Shown piece after piece: positions 17,710-26,564 of a stretch of DNA of 64,000 nucleotides. Origin of the DNA: Sphingomonas flavescens (GTDB taxonomy: Bacteria > Pseudomonadota > Alphaproteobacteria > Sphingomonadales > Sphingomonadaceae); the NCBI RefSeq assembly GCF_030866745.1, contig NZ_CP133016.1, positions 1,970,001 through 2,034,000 on the forward strand, read 5' to 3'. Under the pieces are notes generated by a model, which was not told the origin of the DNA, searched no databases, and was given only the letters and a program-made list of their open reading frames with translations. Made by a program: the position numbers and the translations under genes. Numbering within the stretch: the stretch's first letter is position 1; each line of letters begins with the position of its first letter.

Positions 17710-20020
17710 CCTGTCGTCCGCGCCGGCAATTGCGGCCGTCCGTTTTCAGATCAATATTCCGGCTTCAAGGCTCAGCGACGCGCTGCTCGCGTTGGGCCGG
17801 CAGGCGAATATCAATGTTGGCGCGGCGAGCATCGACATCGCGGGGGTCCGCATTCGCGGTCTCCGCGGGAATTACGATCCGGAGCGCGCACTTCGGCAGC
17901 TGCTCGAGGGAACCGGTTATAGCTTCGTTCGGATCGACGCCGTGACGTACAGGGTCGTGCGTGTTCCAATCGTGCGCGCCGCAAAGCGCGCGCCGTCGCC
18001 GCCCCAGCGCCCCGAGCCCGGCCCGGCGCCAGCGATCATCGTGACGGGGAGCAAGAGATCGGTTCCGCTCGATCGATATCCGGCGACCGTCAACGTCGTC
18101 GATCTCCAGCAATCGGTCCAGCCCGTCACCGGCGCGTCGGGAAGCGCCATCCTGCTGGCAAGCCTGCCGATGCTCGCTTCGACCCAGCTCGGTCGCGGGC
18201 GCAACAAGCTATTCATTCGGGGCGTCGCGGACAGCAGTTTCACCGGGCCGACCCAGGCGACGGTGGGGCAATATCTCGGCGACATCCGGCTCAACTATAA
18301 TGCGCCCGATCCGGACCTCAGCCTTTACGATATCTCGCGGGTCGAGGTGATCGAAGGACCTCAGGGGACGCTCTATGGTGCGGGGACACTCGGTGGGGTC
18401 CTGCGCCTGATCCCCAATCCGCCCCAACTCGATCGGGTGGCGGCGACGGTCGCGTCCGGCCTTTCGGAAACACGCCGCGGTGCGCCGAGCTACGACCTTG
18501 CCGGGATGCTCAACCTGCCGATCGTGACCGATCGGATCGGCCTTCGGATCGTCGGCTACCGGGATGTCGAAGGAGGATATGTCAACGATCTCCAGCGCGG
18601 ACTTGCAAACGTCAACCGGATGCGTGTCAGCGGGGGCAGGGCGAGTCTGCGCATCCGCCCCGGCGCCGACTGGACGATCGATCTCGGTGCGGTTTTCCAG
18701 TCGATCGCCACGCGCGACAGCCAATATACGGACCTTGACGGACCCGTTCTCTCGCGCCGCAGCGCAATCGCGCAGCCGTTCGACAATGATTACCAGCTCT
18801 GGCACGCGACGGTCCGCAAATCCGGGCACAATCTCGAGCTGCTGTCGGCGACCGGGCTCGTTCGCCACGAGGTGAGCGCGCGTTACGATGCGACCCCGAC
18901 AGGCTCGTCACGGCCAGTCGCTTTCGCTGAGCGCGACGCCATACGTCTGTTTACGCATGAAACGCGCGTCTCCTCAAAAGAAGGTGACGATGGCTGGGTG
19001 GCCGGCATCGCCTTCGTAAGCGATCTCGACCGGGTAAAACGATCAATGGGCATGCCGGGCCAGTTGGACTTGCTCGCCGGAGTCCGCAATGCCACGCTCG
19101 AAGCCGCAGCCTTCGGTGAACTATCCGTTCCCCTCGCGCGAAATCTTACCGGCACTATCGGAGGACGGCTGACCTTCTTCCATCTTTCCGGGCAGCCGCT
19201 CATCGCGTCGGGACCCGGTGAATTCGAGCCGGATCGCGACGAACTTCGTGCGCTGCCGACGGTCGCCGTCGCGTGGCGGCCGGCCCCCGGCTTCCTCATG
19301 TTTACGCGATACCAGGAGGGATTCCGGGCGGGTGGTCTGAGTATCGGGCAATCCCTGACCAGTCCGACGGTCGAGAGATTTCGCTCGGACCGCATCCGGA
19401 CGATCGAAGCAGGCGTGCGATTTGGCCGGTCGCCGAGCTCGAAATTGACCGGAGCCGCGACGATCTCATTGGCGCGCTGGAAGAATATCCAAGCCGACCT
19501 GATCGAGCCGGCGAGCCTCCCATCGACGACCAACATCGGTTATGGACGCATCTACGGGTTTGAAGTTTCGGCGCGCTGGCGGCCCTCCGGCCATCTATCG
19601 ACGAATGCTGCAATATTTCTCAACAAGAGCAATCTGGTCTCGCCCGCCGCCCGCTTCGAACGGGACGATGTCGAGGATCTGCCGAACATCGCCAAGGCCG
19701 GCGTGGCCGGCGGTGTCGAATGGCAAAAGACGTTGACGCCGTCGCTTGAACTGGCGGTGCGCGTGTCGGGCCGTTACGTTGGAAAGTCGCAACTCGGCGT
19801 GGGCCCGGCGCTCGATCTACTGCAAGGCAATTATTTCGACGGTTCCGTCGAAACACGCCTTTCCTGGAAAAGGATCCAGTTGACGGTCGGGATCACGAAC
19901 ATCACCGACGTCAAGGCAAACCGGTTCGCGCTTGGCAACCCTTTTGGACCGACCGCGGGAAGGCAAGCCACCCCGCCTCGTCCACGGACGATCAGAGTCG
20001 GCATCGAGACGGCCTACTAG
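17663..20020 (+). CDS. TonB-dependent receptor with N-terminal STN signalling domain (FecA-like)
   Basis: GTG start at 17663 gives a signal peptide (MRIATTLSIMAATSASLSSA); an ATG at 17690 would shorten it. Order of domains: STN (residues about 28-105, PASRLSDALLALGRQANINV), plug (about 125-245, with VEVIEGPQGTLYGAGTLGGV) and a 22-strand barrel ending in an aromatic-type strand (RTIRVGIETAY). The STN domain contacts the FecR protein to switch on the sigma factor. The substrate is unknown: no siderophore, heme or glycan-use genes adjoin it. Length 785 residues is typical. Confidence 0.9.
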   Translation: MRIATTLSIMAATSASLSSAPAIAAVRFQINIPASRLSDALLALGRQANINVGAASIDIAGVRIRGLRGNYDPERALRQLLEGTGYSFVRIDAVTYRVVRVPIVRAAKRAPSPPQRPEPGPAPAIIVTGSKRSVPLDRYPATVNVVDLQQSVQPVTGASGSAILLASLPMLASTQLGRGRNKLFIRGVADSSFTGPTQATVGQYLGDIRLNYNAPDPDLSLYDISRVEVIEGPQGTLYGAGTLGGVLRLIPNPPQLDRVAATVASGLSETRRGAPSYDLAGMLNLPIVTDRIGLRIVGYRDVEGGYVNDLQRGLANVNRMRVSGGRASLRIRPGADWTIDLGAVFQSIATRDSQYTDLDGPVLSRRSAIAQPFDNDYQLWHATVRKSGHNLELLSATGLVRHEVSARYDATPTGSSRPVAFAERDAIRLFTHETRVSSKEGDDGWVAGIAFVSDLDRVKRSMGMPGQLDLLAGVRNATLEAAAFGELSVPLARNLTGTIGGRLTFFHLSGQPLIASGPGEFEPDRDELRALPTVAVAWRPAPGFLMFTRYQEGFRAGGLSIGQSLTSPTVERFRSDRIRTIEAGVRFGRSPSSKLTGAATISLARWKNIQADLIEPASLPSTTNIGYGRIYGFEVSARWRPSGHLSTNAAIFLNKSNLVSPAARFERDDVEDLPNIAKAGVAGGVEWQKTLTPSLELAVRVSGRYVGKSQLGVGPALDLLQGNYFDGSVETRLSWKRIQLTVGITNITDVKANRFALGNPFGPTAGRQATPPRPRTIRVGIETAY

Positions 20021-20359
20021 CGACGCATGAATTGACGTTCACTGAACGCGTTCGGGTTACATAATCGAAGTTAGAGTGAGGATTTTAGAGTCAGTCGACC
20101 CGTCGCTAATCGCCGAATGGCAGAAAATGGGTCGAAAGCTACCATTAACCGACTGGTTGAAGAACCGTCCACTTACGGGTTCTGGCGGATCGCGGCGACA
20201 ATGACTGCGATGGGCGCCTTTACGCCATCCATCTCAAGCATGAATTGGCGACAGCTTTTTTCGTGCTGCCAACGAGAAGCGGACGAGCTGCTGACGGCCA
20301 AAAGCCCCCAGAGCGGATTCGTTCTTCCGCAGGCCAATCCCGGCCAACGGAGAACGACG
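20021..20359. other. Intergenic region before the tyrosine recombinase, with a 13-bp palindrome
   Basis: No convincing gene. A perfect palindrome CGTTCA-C-TGAACG lies at 20036-20048, 16 bp after the receptor stop. An open frame runs from 20117 into the recombinase gene but its translation before 20360 is not like the family. The half site CGTTCA is shared with the XRE operators at 31263-31329. This segment is a likely left junction of the accessory region, but no tRNA or clear direct repeat was seen. Confidence 0.4.
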
Positions 20360-20989
20360 ATGGGACACTCGTCATATGACCCTGTTGAGCAAAGTCCTGC
20401 CTGGAATGCGGGAAAGAAGCTCGGGGCTAAGCGACCGCTCAAACCCAAGGAGATTTGGGAGATCCGCTTCATGCTCGATCGGGAGCATCGGCTGCGAGAT
20501 CGAGCACTGTTCGATCTCGCGATCGATAGCAAACTTCGCGGCTGCGATCTGGTGAAGGTCCGCATCGGTGATCTCGTATCAGGTGGTCGCGTTCGAAATC
20601 GCGCGATGGTCATCCAGCAGAAGACTAAACGGCCGGTGCAGTTCGAGCTGCTCGAACCCGCCCGTACAAGCTTGCTCGCATGGCTGGAACGTCGTGGCGG
20701 CTCGTTGGAAAACTACGCCTTCCCGAGCCGCGTTGATCGCCTCGACCATCTCAGCACTCGACAATACTCGAGGCTGGTCGAAGAATGGGTCAGCGGTATC
20801 GGGCTTCGGAAGGAGGACTACGGAACTCACTCCCTCCGACGCACCAAGGCTGCCCTTATCTACAAGCAGACCGGCAATCTGCGAGCAGTGCAGATCCTGC
20901 TCGGGCACTCGAAGATCGAGACCACTGTCAGGTACCTGGGAGTAGAGGTTGAAGACGCTCTCACGTTGGCTGAGGCAACTGAGGTGTGA
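20360..20989 (+). CDS. Short tyrosine recombinase/integrase
   Basis: Start at 20360 (MGHSSYDPVEQSPAWNAGKK), preceded by CGGAG about 8 nt upstream; the open frame extends to 20117. The 209-residue protein is essentially a catalytic domain, lacking the usual N-terminal core-binding domain. All expected active-site residues are visible: R60 (DSKLRGCDL), H157 and R160 (THSLRRTK), H183 (LLGHSKIETT) and Y192 (VRYLG). It should break and rejoin DNA as a site-specific recombinase. Position at the edge of an accessory block suggests it mobilised the adjacent cassette. Confidence 0.85.
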   Translation: MGHSSYDPVEQSPAWNAGKKLGAKRPLKPKEIWEIRFMLDREHRLRDRALFDLAIDSKLRGCDLVKVRIGDLVSGGRVRNRAMVIQQKTKRPVQFELLEPARTSLLAWLERRGGSLENYAFPSRVDRLDHLSTRQYSRLVEEWVSGIGLRKEDYGTHSLRRTKAALIYKQTGNLRAVQILLGHSKIETTVRYLGVEVEDALTLAEATEV

Positions 20990-20996
20990 CTACCGG

Positions 20997-21023
20997 CCGG
21001 CGCTCATCTCGTATGGGCGCCGG
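20997..21023 (+). terminator. Hairpin after the recombinase gene
   Basis: CCGGCGC (20997-21003) pairs with GCGCCGG (21017-21023) 8 nt after the recombinase stop. There is no proper T run behind it (CGTCATTTGG), so intrinsic termination is only possible, not clear. Confidence 0.35.
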
Positions 21024-21119
21024 CGTCATTTGGCCGAAGCCCGCACGCCAGCTTTAGGTGGGTCGCCGGCTGGATACCCTTCGTCGAGAGAAGCGTTGAC
21101 GTGCGGCTACGACCGCTTC

Positions 21120-22145
21120 CTAACTGCTCCGGCGCAAGAAACGTTTAGGCGATTGGATTCCCCCTCGGTTGTTGCTCAGCGTTGTCGTGAACCTGCCGGT
21201 CGACGGATCGTAGACCGGGGGTCCCTGAAAGGGCCTGTATCGCTCAATCATGTGGGCACATTCGATGTCATCCCAAGGCTGGAAGATCTGCATGGCGCCA
21301 CCCTCCAGCCGCACATTCGAGAAGGGTCGGACCGAAACCTGATCGACCACGATTTCATTCGGCGTCTCGAACGACGTGTAGGAGTGCGTCGCATATCGGA
21401 GGGCTGCCTTGTAATGCACCCGAGCTACCACTTCTGAGAACTGCACCGGGTGCAACCGCCTTCCGTCCAGGTCGAGCGGTCCTTTCCGACCCGCTTCATA
21501 TTGCAGCCCGCCGTCGTTCACGAACACAACGCCGACGGGGCCGAGGCGAACGGCGATCGATTGACCCACGAGATTTGTGGAGAGATCGAACTCGCCAAAA
21601 TCGTCGTCCGGTTCGATCCGATACATATAAAGCGTGAACGGATGGGGGCCGTGCAGCGAGTGAAATATTGTTCGTTTCCTCGCACTCTGCAGGATGAGCT
21701 GTGCGTGCCTGAACTCTTCTACGAAGTCCTGAGATAGGATTGAGCCCTTCGATGGATCCCGCCGGTCCACAAGAAGGGTGGTTTCTTTGACCAGCAAGCC
21801 AATGAAGATCTTGCAAAGCCATCTACCCAAAGTGACCCGTGGACCGGGATCACTGAATTCTGGACTCTCCAAAAACGCGATGACCGCATTTTCGATGTCG
21901 CGCAGGAACCCGTTGTTACAACTCTCGCAACAGGGAATTGTGAGCTGGCGATATGGTATTCGGCTTCCGTTGACCAACGTCAGGGTCTGATTGAACAGGT
22001 CGAAACGCCGCTGCGTCCATCGGGGGATGACGTGCTCGCCTTGGCCAGCCGTTGGTTCCCCACCACAAGCAAAACACTGACCGCCCGTGAAAGCGCGGCC
22101 TGACGCTGCGCGGTCGATCAGGCTGAGGACATAATCGTCAGTCAT
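21120..22145 (-). CDS. HNH-like zinc-binding protein, possible nuclease
   Basis: A 341-residue protein. Near the N-terminus are C24-x2-C27, then E37-H38 in GEHVIPRW, then C72-C73-x2-C76-N77-N78 in IPCCESCNNG. This CxxC...EH...CxxCN spacing is that of HNH/treble-clef nucleases in which cysteines bind zinc and the histidine is catalytic. The remaining 260 residues are not recognised and contain beta-rich segments. Left-strand gene starting 18 nt after the AbiU2-like gene, hence probably one operon. It could be the effector of a two-gene defence cassette, but biochemical activity is inferred from motif spacing only. Confidence 0.6.
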   Translation of the reverse strand: MTDDYVLSLIDRAASGRAFTGGQCFACGGEPTAGQGEHVIPRWTQRRFDLFNQTLTLVNGSRIPYRQLTIPCCESCNNGFLRDIENAVIAFLESPEFSDPGPRVTLGRWLCKIFIGLLVKETTLLVDRRDPSKGSILSQDFVEEFRHAQLILQSARKRTIFHSLHGPHPFTLYMYRIEPDDDFGEFDLSTNLVGQSIAVRLGPVGVVFVNDGGLQYEAGRKGPLDLDGRRLHPVQFSEVVARVHYKAALRYATHSYTSFETPNEIVVDQVSVRPFSNVRLEGGAMQIFQPWDDIECAHMIERYRPFQGPPVYDPSTGRFTTTLSNNRGGIQSPKRFLRRSS

Positions 22146-22163
22146 GAGCCAAATACGCCGGCC

Positions 22164-22880
22164 TTAAATATCCTCTACGCCTCGCTTTGGATGCCACCTA
22201 AACCGCCGCTCAACAATTGCCCTCCAAAGTTGCTCCGCCCCATCCTTTGCCTCGGCAGCGACATGATCGAAATCAAGCTCGGCGCCGGTGCACGCAGCAA
22301 GCGCGTCTTTGGAGAGACCCTGGATCTCCTTGACCATGTCCATGATGTTTCCAAACAGCGGGCCGTCACGCGGGATGTCTCGGTGCAGCTCATGGGCCAG
22401 GAAATCATCTCGGAAATTTCGCAACAACCGCTCGCGGTTCGGATTTTCCGTTTCGAGGTTGTGGAGACGCTGCTTCAGCCTTCGTATAGCGTGCCGGGCG
22501 ATCGCAGCACTCCGTAGAGCCCACCTTTCGCCGTGTCGCTTGCGCGCATGCTCGATGAGGCTCTGGGGAACTTCGTCTCGTTCAAGCCACCGGCCAATCA
22601 CGACAAATGAAATCTTGTCCGATGTTTCTAAATTGCGCGGTTTGTCCAACACCCGCACAATTATAAGGATGAGTTCGCGAAGCAGCGCGTGTTGGATGAT
22701 GTTGAATGTTCCGGCCAGCGGACCCCAAAGCTTGTCGCGCTTCCTCGCCTTAAGGGCGGCCTTGTTCAGCCTCCAAAAAACGGCGTGGAGCGACGTCGCT
22801 TGTTCGACGCTTCCATGGAGACGCCGTGAGTAGGCATCCAAACGCGCGAGGATTTCTTCAGTTGTTGGCTGCTTCTTCAC
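22164..22880 (-). CDS. AbiU2-like HEPN-fold protein
   Basis: A 238-residue, largely helical and highly charged protein (MKKQPTTEEILARLDAYSRR). The segment RNFRDDFLAHELHRD (from R154) contains an R-x5-H arrangement, R157 to H163, matching the HEPN RNase motif and resembling the RDxxxAH-D stretch of AbiU2-type abortive-infection proteins. HEPN proteins cleave RNA or act as toxins. First gene of a two-gene left-strand operon with the HNH-like gene, next to a recombinase, which fits phage defence or a toxin-antitoxin pair. Family assignment is from motif and helical pattern only. Confidence 0.6.
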   Translation of the reverse strand: MKKQPTTEEILARLDAYSRRLHGSVEQATSLHAVFWRLNKAALKARKRDKLWGPLAGTFNIIQHALLRELILIIVRVLDKPRNLETSDKISFVVIGRWLERDEVPQSLIEHARKRHGERWALRSAAIARHAIRRLKQRLHNLETENPNRERLLRNFRDDFLAHELHRDIPRDGPLFGNIMDMVKEIQGLSKDALAACTGAELDFDHVAAEAKDGAEQLWRAIVERRFRWHPKRGVEDI

Positions 22881-23129
22881 CGTTGTTGTGTGCGGTGCAT
22901 CTTTGGTCTGCGCAATGGCGGGGAGGCTGCCGTGGGTCGGTATGTTCGTAGCTGATGCCAGGATTCAGCGCCCGCAGATCGGTCGGAATGGCCGTTAGCT
23001 GACCGTCGGCTTCGCGGCGGAAGGGGCCGTTACCGGACGGGCTCAGCCAAACGAAAGCGACTCCTTTTCTCCGAGTCGTGCGATTCGAAAACCTGAGTGT
23101 CGTTCAGGTGTTCGGGCATTCACGATGTG

Positions 23130-23885
23130 TCAGTCGCCGCTCCGACTTATATCGAGAGTATGCCTTCTTGAAAGGAAGTGTGCGGATACCGAACAGACCA
23201 GAGCCCAAACGCTGCCGATGCACCAGCCAGCCGCGACATCAGTGGGCCAATGGACGCCTAGATAGATCCTGGACACCCCTACGAGGATGGACAGAAAGAT
23301 AGCCGTTCCGATCAAATAGTATCGCACCCGGCGGCTGTCCTCTGCTTCGGCGAGCAAGGTGCCGAGCGTCAGGTAGGTCACTGCCGAGTTCATCGCGTGC
23401 CCGCTTGGAAAGCTCGCTGAGTTGACGCTGACCAGGTGCGCAACAAGCTCGGGCCTGGGCCGCTCGAAGATGTGCTTGAGAAAGGTGCTTAGGATTGCGC
23501 CGCCTGCAACTGCTACGACGACAAACGCAGCCGTGCCCGGGCGCCTAGCTGCCAAGAGATAGGCGCCAACTAGAACAGTTAGGAGTGTTAGTACCGTCCC
23601 ACCGCCAAGCGCGGTGATCTCGGTCATTGCTTTCAGAAGCCACTGTGGACCGATTGGAGTGCCGGGCTGTCCCGGGCTCCGAAGCCATAGCAAAATGGCT
23701 CGATCCATCGTCAGCGTCTCGCCTTCGCGCACTTCAGTGGCAATCTGCAGAAATGCGAGAAGCCCGACCGCAACCAACGCGAGCAAGATGAGCAGTTTTG
23801 TTTCCGAGCGAAACAGCATCGTCGACCGCTCGCGAAGGATCGCGAGCAGAGCTTGTCCTCGCTGAAGGGTGTTAATTGGCGTCAT
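23130..23885 (-). CDS. PAP2-family phosphatase
   Basis: Start placed at 23885 (MTPINTLQRGQALLAIL); the frame opens at 23933 and an internal ATG at about 23819 (MLFRSETK) is also possible. About 251 residues with six hydrophobic helices and the three phosphatase motifs: KHIFERPRP, PSGH (SASFPSGHAMNSA) and SRIYLGVHWPTDV. It removes phosphate from a lipid-linked or similar substrate at the periplasmic face of the inner membrane. Divergent from the PepSY-regulator operon, with about 140 bp between. Confidence 0.88.
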   Translation of the reverse strand: MTPINTLQRGQALLAILRERSTMLFRSETKLLILLALVAVGLLAFLQIATEVREGETLTMDRAILLWLRSPGQPGTPIGPQWLLKAMTEITALGGGTVLTLLTVLVGAYLLAARRPGTAAFVVVAVAGGAILSTFLKHIFERPRPELVAHLVSVNSASFPSGHAMNSAVTYLTLGTLLAEAEDSRRVRYYLIGTAIFLSILVGVSRIYLGVHWPTDVAAGWCIGSVWALVCSVSAHFLSRRHTLDISRSGD

Positions 23886-24023
23886 AGACCTGAATGAAGC
23901 CGCGAACCTGACGTCATGCAATGGCCCGAGCAAGGTTGGGGATTTGTATAGCTCTCGTAAGGCCTAACCAACGTTGACTGGTCTAGATATCCAACCTCCC
24001 CAGAACAGAAGTTAGGAAGTGCA

Positions 24024-24311
24024 ATGTTCAAAAAGTTCACGCTGGTTGCCATCGTCGCAGGCCTCAGTCTCAGCGGTACTGCAATCGCTGCCAAGGCTCC
24101 GACACCAAAGATCTCGAAAGCCAGCGCAGAAGCTCTTGCGCTGAAACTCGCTCCTGGGAAGATCAAGGACGCCGAATACGAATATGAAGGCCATGGATGG
24201 CGCTGGTCGTTCGACATCCAGCAGAAGGGTCATATTCAGGAAATCGGCATTGACGGGCAGACCGGGAAGGTCGTGGAGAACAAGTCCGAGGGCAAGGTGG
24301 ATCACGACTAG
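24024..24311 (+). CDS. Small periplasmic PepSY-domain protein
   Basis: A 95-residue protein with a cleavable signal (MFKKFTLVAIVAGLSLSGTA) and a single PepSY domain (residues about 30-90: ISKASAEALALKLAPGKIKD, WSFDIQQKGHIQEIGID). GGAAG is 5 nt upstream of the ATG. PepSY proteins bind or inhibit periplasmic partners; next to a two-component pair this one is a candidate signal sensor or output. It is 17 nt upstream of the response-regulator gene, so it leads the operon. Confidence 0.85.
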   Translation: MFKKFTLVAIVAGLSLSGTAIAAKAPTPKISKASAEALALKLAPGKIKDAEYEYEGHGWRWSFDIQQKGHIQEIGIDGQTGKVVENKSEGKVDHD

Positions 24312-24328
24312 CGGGGTCACGCTGACAG

Positions 24329-25006
24329 GTGCGCATTCTTGTCGCAGAAGATGACACCGACACGGCCGAGTTCATCCAGCGGGGGCTGGGCGAACTCGGC
24401 CATAACGTCATACTTGCCGCGGACGGGCTCGATGCGATGCATCTAATCACCGCGGAGCAGCTCGACCTTGCAATCTTGGATCGAATGCTTCCGCGGCTCG
24501 ACGGCCTTTCAATTGTGAGACGAGCCCGAGCGGCCGGCATTGAAATGCCAATGCTCATCCTGACGGCTCTCGGTCGTATCGAGGACCGGGTGGGCGGTCT
24601 GGAGGCAGGAGCCGACGACTATCTGGTGAAGCCCTTTGCCTTCTCGGAGCTCGCTGCTCGCGTCAATGCTCTAGCGCGTCGCAAGCCCCTACTCTCGGAG
24701 ACAACAAAGCTTGAGCACCGTGGAGTCGTCGTGGACCTGCTGAAACGGCAGGTCTCAAGGGATGGAGCCGCTCTTGCGCTTCAGCCACGCGAATTCAGGA
24801 TACTCGAGGAACTGATGCGTGAGGAAGGCAAGGTCGTTACGAGAACCATGCTCCTCGAACGCGTCTGGAACTACCATTTCGACCCGCAGACCAATATCGT
24901 CGACACCCACATCAGCCGACTAAGGTCGAAGCTCAACGAGGGCGGCAAGCCCGACGTGATCGAGACCATCCGGGGCGTCGGTTACCGGATGGCAACCGAT
25001 GCGTAA
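24329..25006 (+). CDS. OmpR-family response regulator
   Basis: GTG start at 24329. The 225-residue protein has a receiver domain with the acidic pair D8-D9, phospho-acceptor D51 (LAILDRMLP) and the conserved lysine in DYLVKPFAF, followed by a winged-helix DNA-binding domain (LQPREFRILEELMREEGKVV, DTHISRLRSKL). It activates or represses genes when phosphorylated by the kinase encoded next, which overlaps it by 8 nt. The likely regulon is its own operon, including the four-repeat membrane protein and the barrel. Confidence 0.93.
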   Translation: MRILVAEDDTDTAEFIQRGLGELGHNVILAADGLDAMHLITAEQLDLAILDRMLPRLDGLSIVRRARAAGIEMPMLILTALGRIEDRVGGLEAGADDYLVKPFAFSELAARVNALARRKPLLSETTKLEHRGVVVDLLKRQVSRDGAALALQPREFRILEELMREEGKVVTRTMLLERVWNYHFDPQTNIVDTHISRLRSKLNEGGKPDVIETIRGVGYRMATDA

Positions 25007-26564
25007 GTGGCGATCGAGCGCAGCTTACAAGATCGCCTTCCTGAACTTCGGCGCATATGCGGCCGGCCTCGCAGTGCTTGGCGTAATTGTCTTCGTCGTG
25101 ATGCACATCGCCTTCACGCGCCAGCTGGATTCGATGGTTAGCGATGAGGCTCAGACCCTCGTCGACGAATACCACAGCGGAGGTGACGGTGAGCTCGCTG
25201 AAGCCATCATTGTGCGCGAGGCCTCCTCGTCTCCCACGCACATGATGTATGGCGTCTATGCGCCCGATGGACGACGCATCCACGGCTCATTTCCGGCGGG
25301 CCGCCCCTCCTTAGGGCTTCAACAGATAGCCTTTCGAGATGATTCCGAAGGACCGGACAAGGCTCGCGCCATGGTAGTCGACCTCTCTCCGAGCGAACGA
25401 CTTGTCGTGGCCGTGGACAGCGACTGGCTGGAAACCATCGAGCGCATCATCATCATCATCTTCAGCATCGCCTTCATCGGAGCCTGCCTCCTGGGTTTCG
25501 CTGGCTCCGTGTTTCTTGGGAGCTATCTACGGCGGCGCCTCTATTCCATCAGCCACTCAGCTCAGGCCATCATCGGCGGAGACATTCGAAAGAGAATGCC
25601 TGTTGGAGCCAATCGCGACGAATTTGACGAATTGGCTGCGACACTCAATCGGATGCTCGACCGGATTGAAGGACTTCTCGATAACCTCCGGCAGGTCTCC
25701 AGTGACATTGCACACGATTTGCGGACCCCTTTGGCTAGGCTGCGCAATCGCCTGGAACGGGGCGTCAGCGGCGATGCATCAGCGGCAGTTGAAGAGGCAA
25801 TCAGCCAGGTAGACGATGTCCTGTCGCTCTTCGCCGCTATCCTTCGCATCGCTGAAGTGGAGGCCGGCGAGACTCGTCGTTTCTTCAGAAGCGTCGATCT
25901 ATCAGCCCTTGCAACCGAACTAGCGGAGAGCTTTGCTCCATCGGTCGAGGAGCAGAACCGCACACTCCTGTGGTCCGTCGAACCGGACATCAAGGTCACC
26001 GGCGATCGTGAGCTCTTGGCGCAAGCCTTCATCAACCTGCTTGAGAATGCTCAGCGGCACACCCCGGATGGATCAATCATTCGCTTGACGCTTGTGGTGG
26101 CAGGGAGGTCCGCGTGCCTGTCCGTCCGCGACAATGGTCCAGGCGTGCCAACCGGTGACCTGCCGCGCATCACCAAGCGCTTCGCAAGAGTCGAGAGCAA
26201 TCGCAGCACGCCCGGCTATGGATTGGGTCTCAGTCTCGCCGATGCCGTCGCGAAGCTTCACAAGGGCAGGCTCGTCCTGCGCAACGAGAAGCCCGGCTTT
26301 TCCGCCACGGTGGAACTGCCTCGTCTTGCTGGCCGTCCGCAGGGGAGCCGCCGACGGGCGACTAGCCTGCGCTCGCCAACATTGGGAATAATCAACGGAG
26401 CGCCGGCAGATGAAGAGCGCTTAGAGAGGCATCATGACGCAAGAACAGAAGCACATTCTGACAAAGGTCCCGGCCGTTACGCTGGGGTTCTGGATCATCA
26501 AGATCCTTGCGACCACGCTCGGCGAGACTGGCGGGGACACGGTCACCATGACGTGGCTGGGTGA
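24999..26564 (+). CDS. Sensor histidine kinase, with unusual C-terminal extension
   Basis: Domains in order: TM1 (about residues 10-38), a short periplasmic sensor region of roughly 110 residues, TM2, HAMP, HisKA with phospho-acceptor H239 (DIAHDLRTPLARL), and HATPase with N box NLLENAQRH, DNGPGVP and GYGLGLSLADAV. The catalytic part ends near VELPRLAG at about 26330. The frame then runs 70-80 arginine/histidine-rich residues further and covers 131 nt of the next gene. A +1 shift near 26340-26380 would end it at TAA 26389-26391, so either a frameshift or a non-conserved tail is likely. Confidence 0.85.
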   Translation: MRKWRSSAAYKIAFLNFGAYAAGLAVLGVIVFVVMHIAFTRQLDSMVSDEAQTLVDEYHSGGDGELAEAIIVREASSSPTHMMYGVYAPDGRRIHGSFPAGRPSLGLQQIAFRDDSEGPDKARAMVVDLSPSERLVVAVDSDWLETIERIIIIIFSIAFIGACLLGFAGSVFLGSYLRRRLYSISHSAQAIIGGDIRKRMPVGANRDEFDELAATLNRMLDRIEGLLDNLRQVSSDIAHDLRTPLARLRNRLERGVSGDASAAVEEAISQVDDVLSLFAAILRIAEVEAGETRRFFRSVDLSALATELAESFAPSVEEQNRTLLWSVEPDIKVTGDRELLAQAFINLLENAQRHTPDGSIIRLTLVVAGRSACLSVRDNGPGVPTGDLPRITKRFARVESNRSTPGYGLGLSLADAVAKLHKGRLVLRNEKPGFSATVELPRLAGRPQGSRRRATSLRSPTLGIINGAPADEERLERHHDARTEAHSDKGPGRYAGVLDHQDPCDHARRDWRGHGHHDVAG

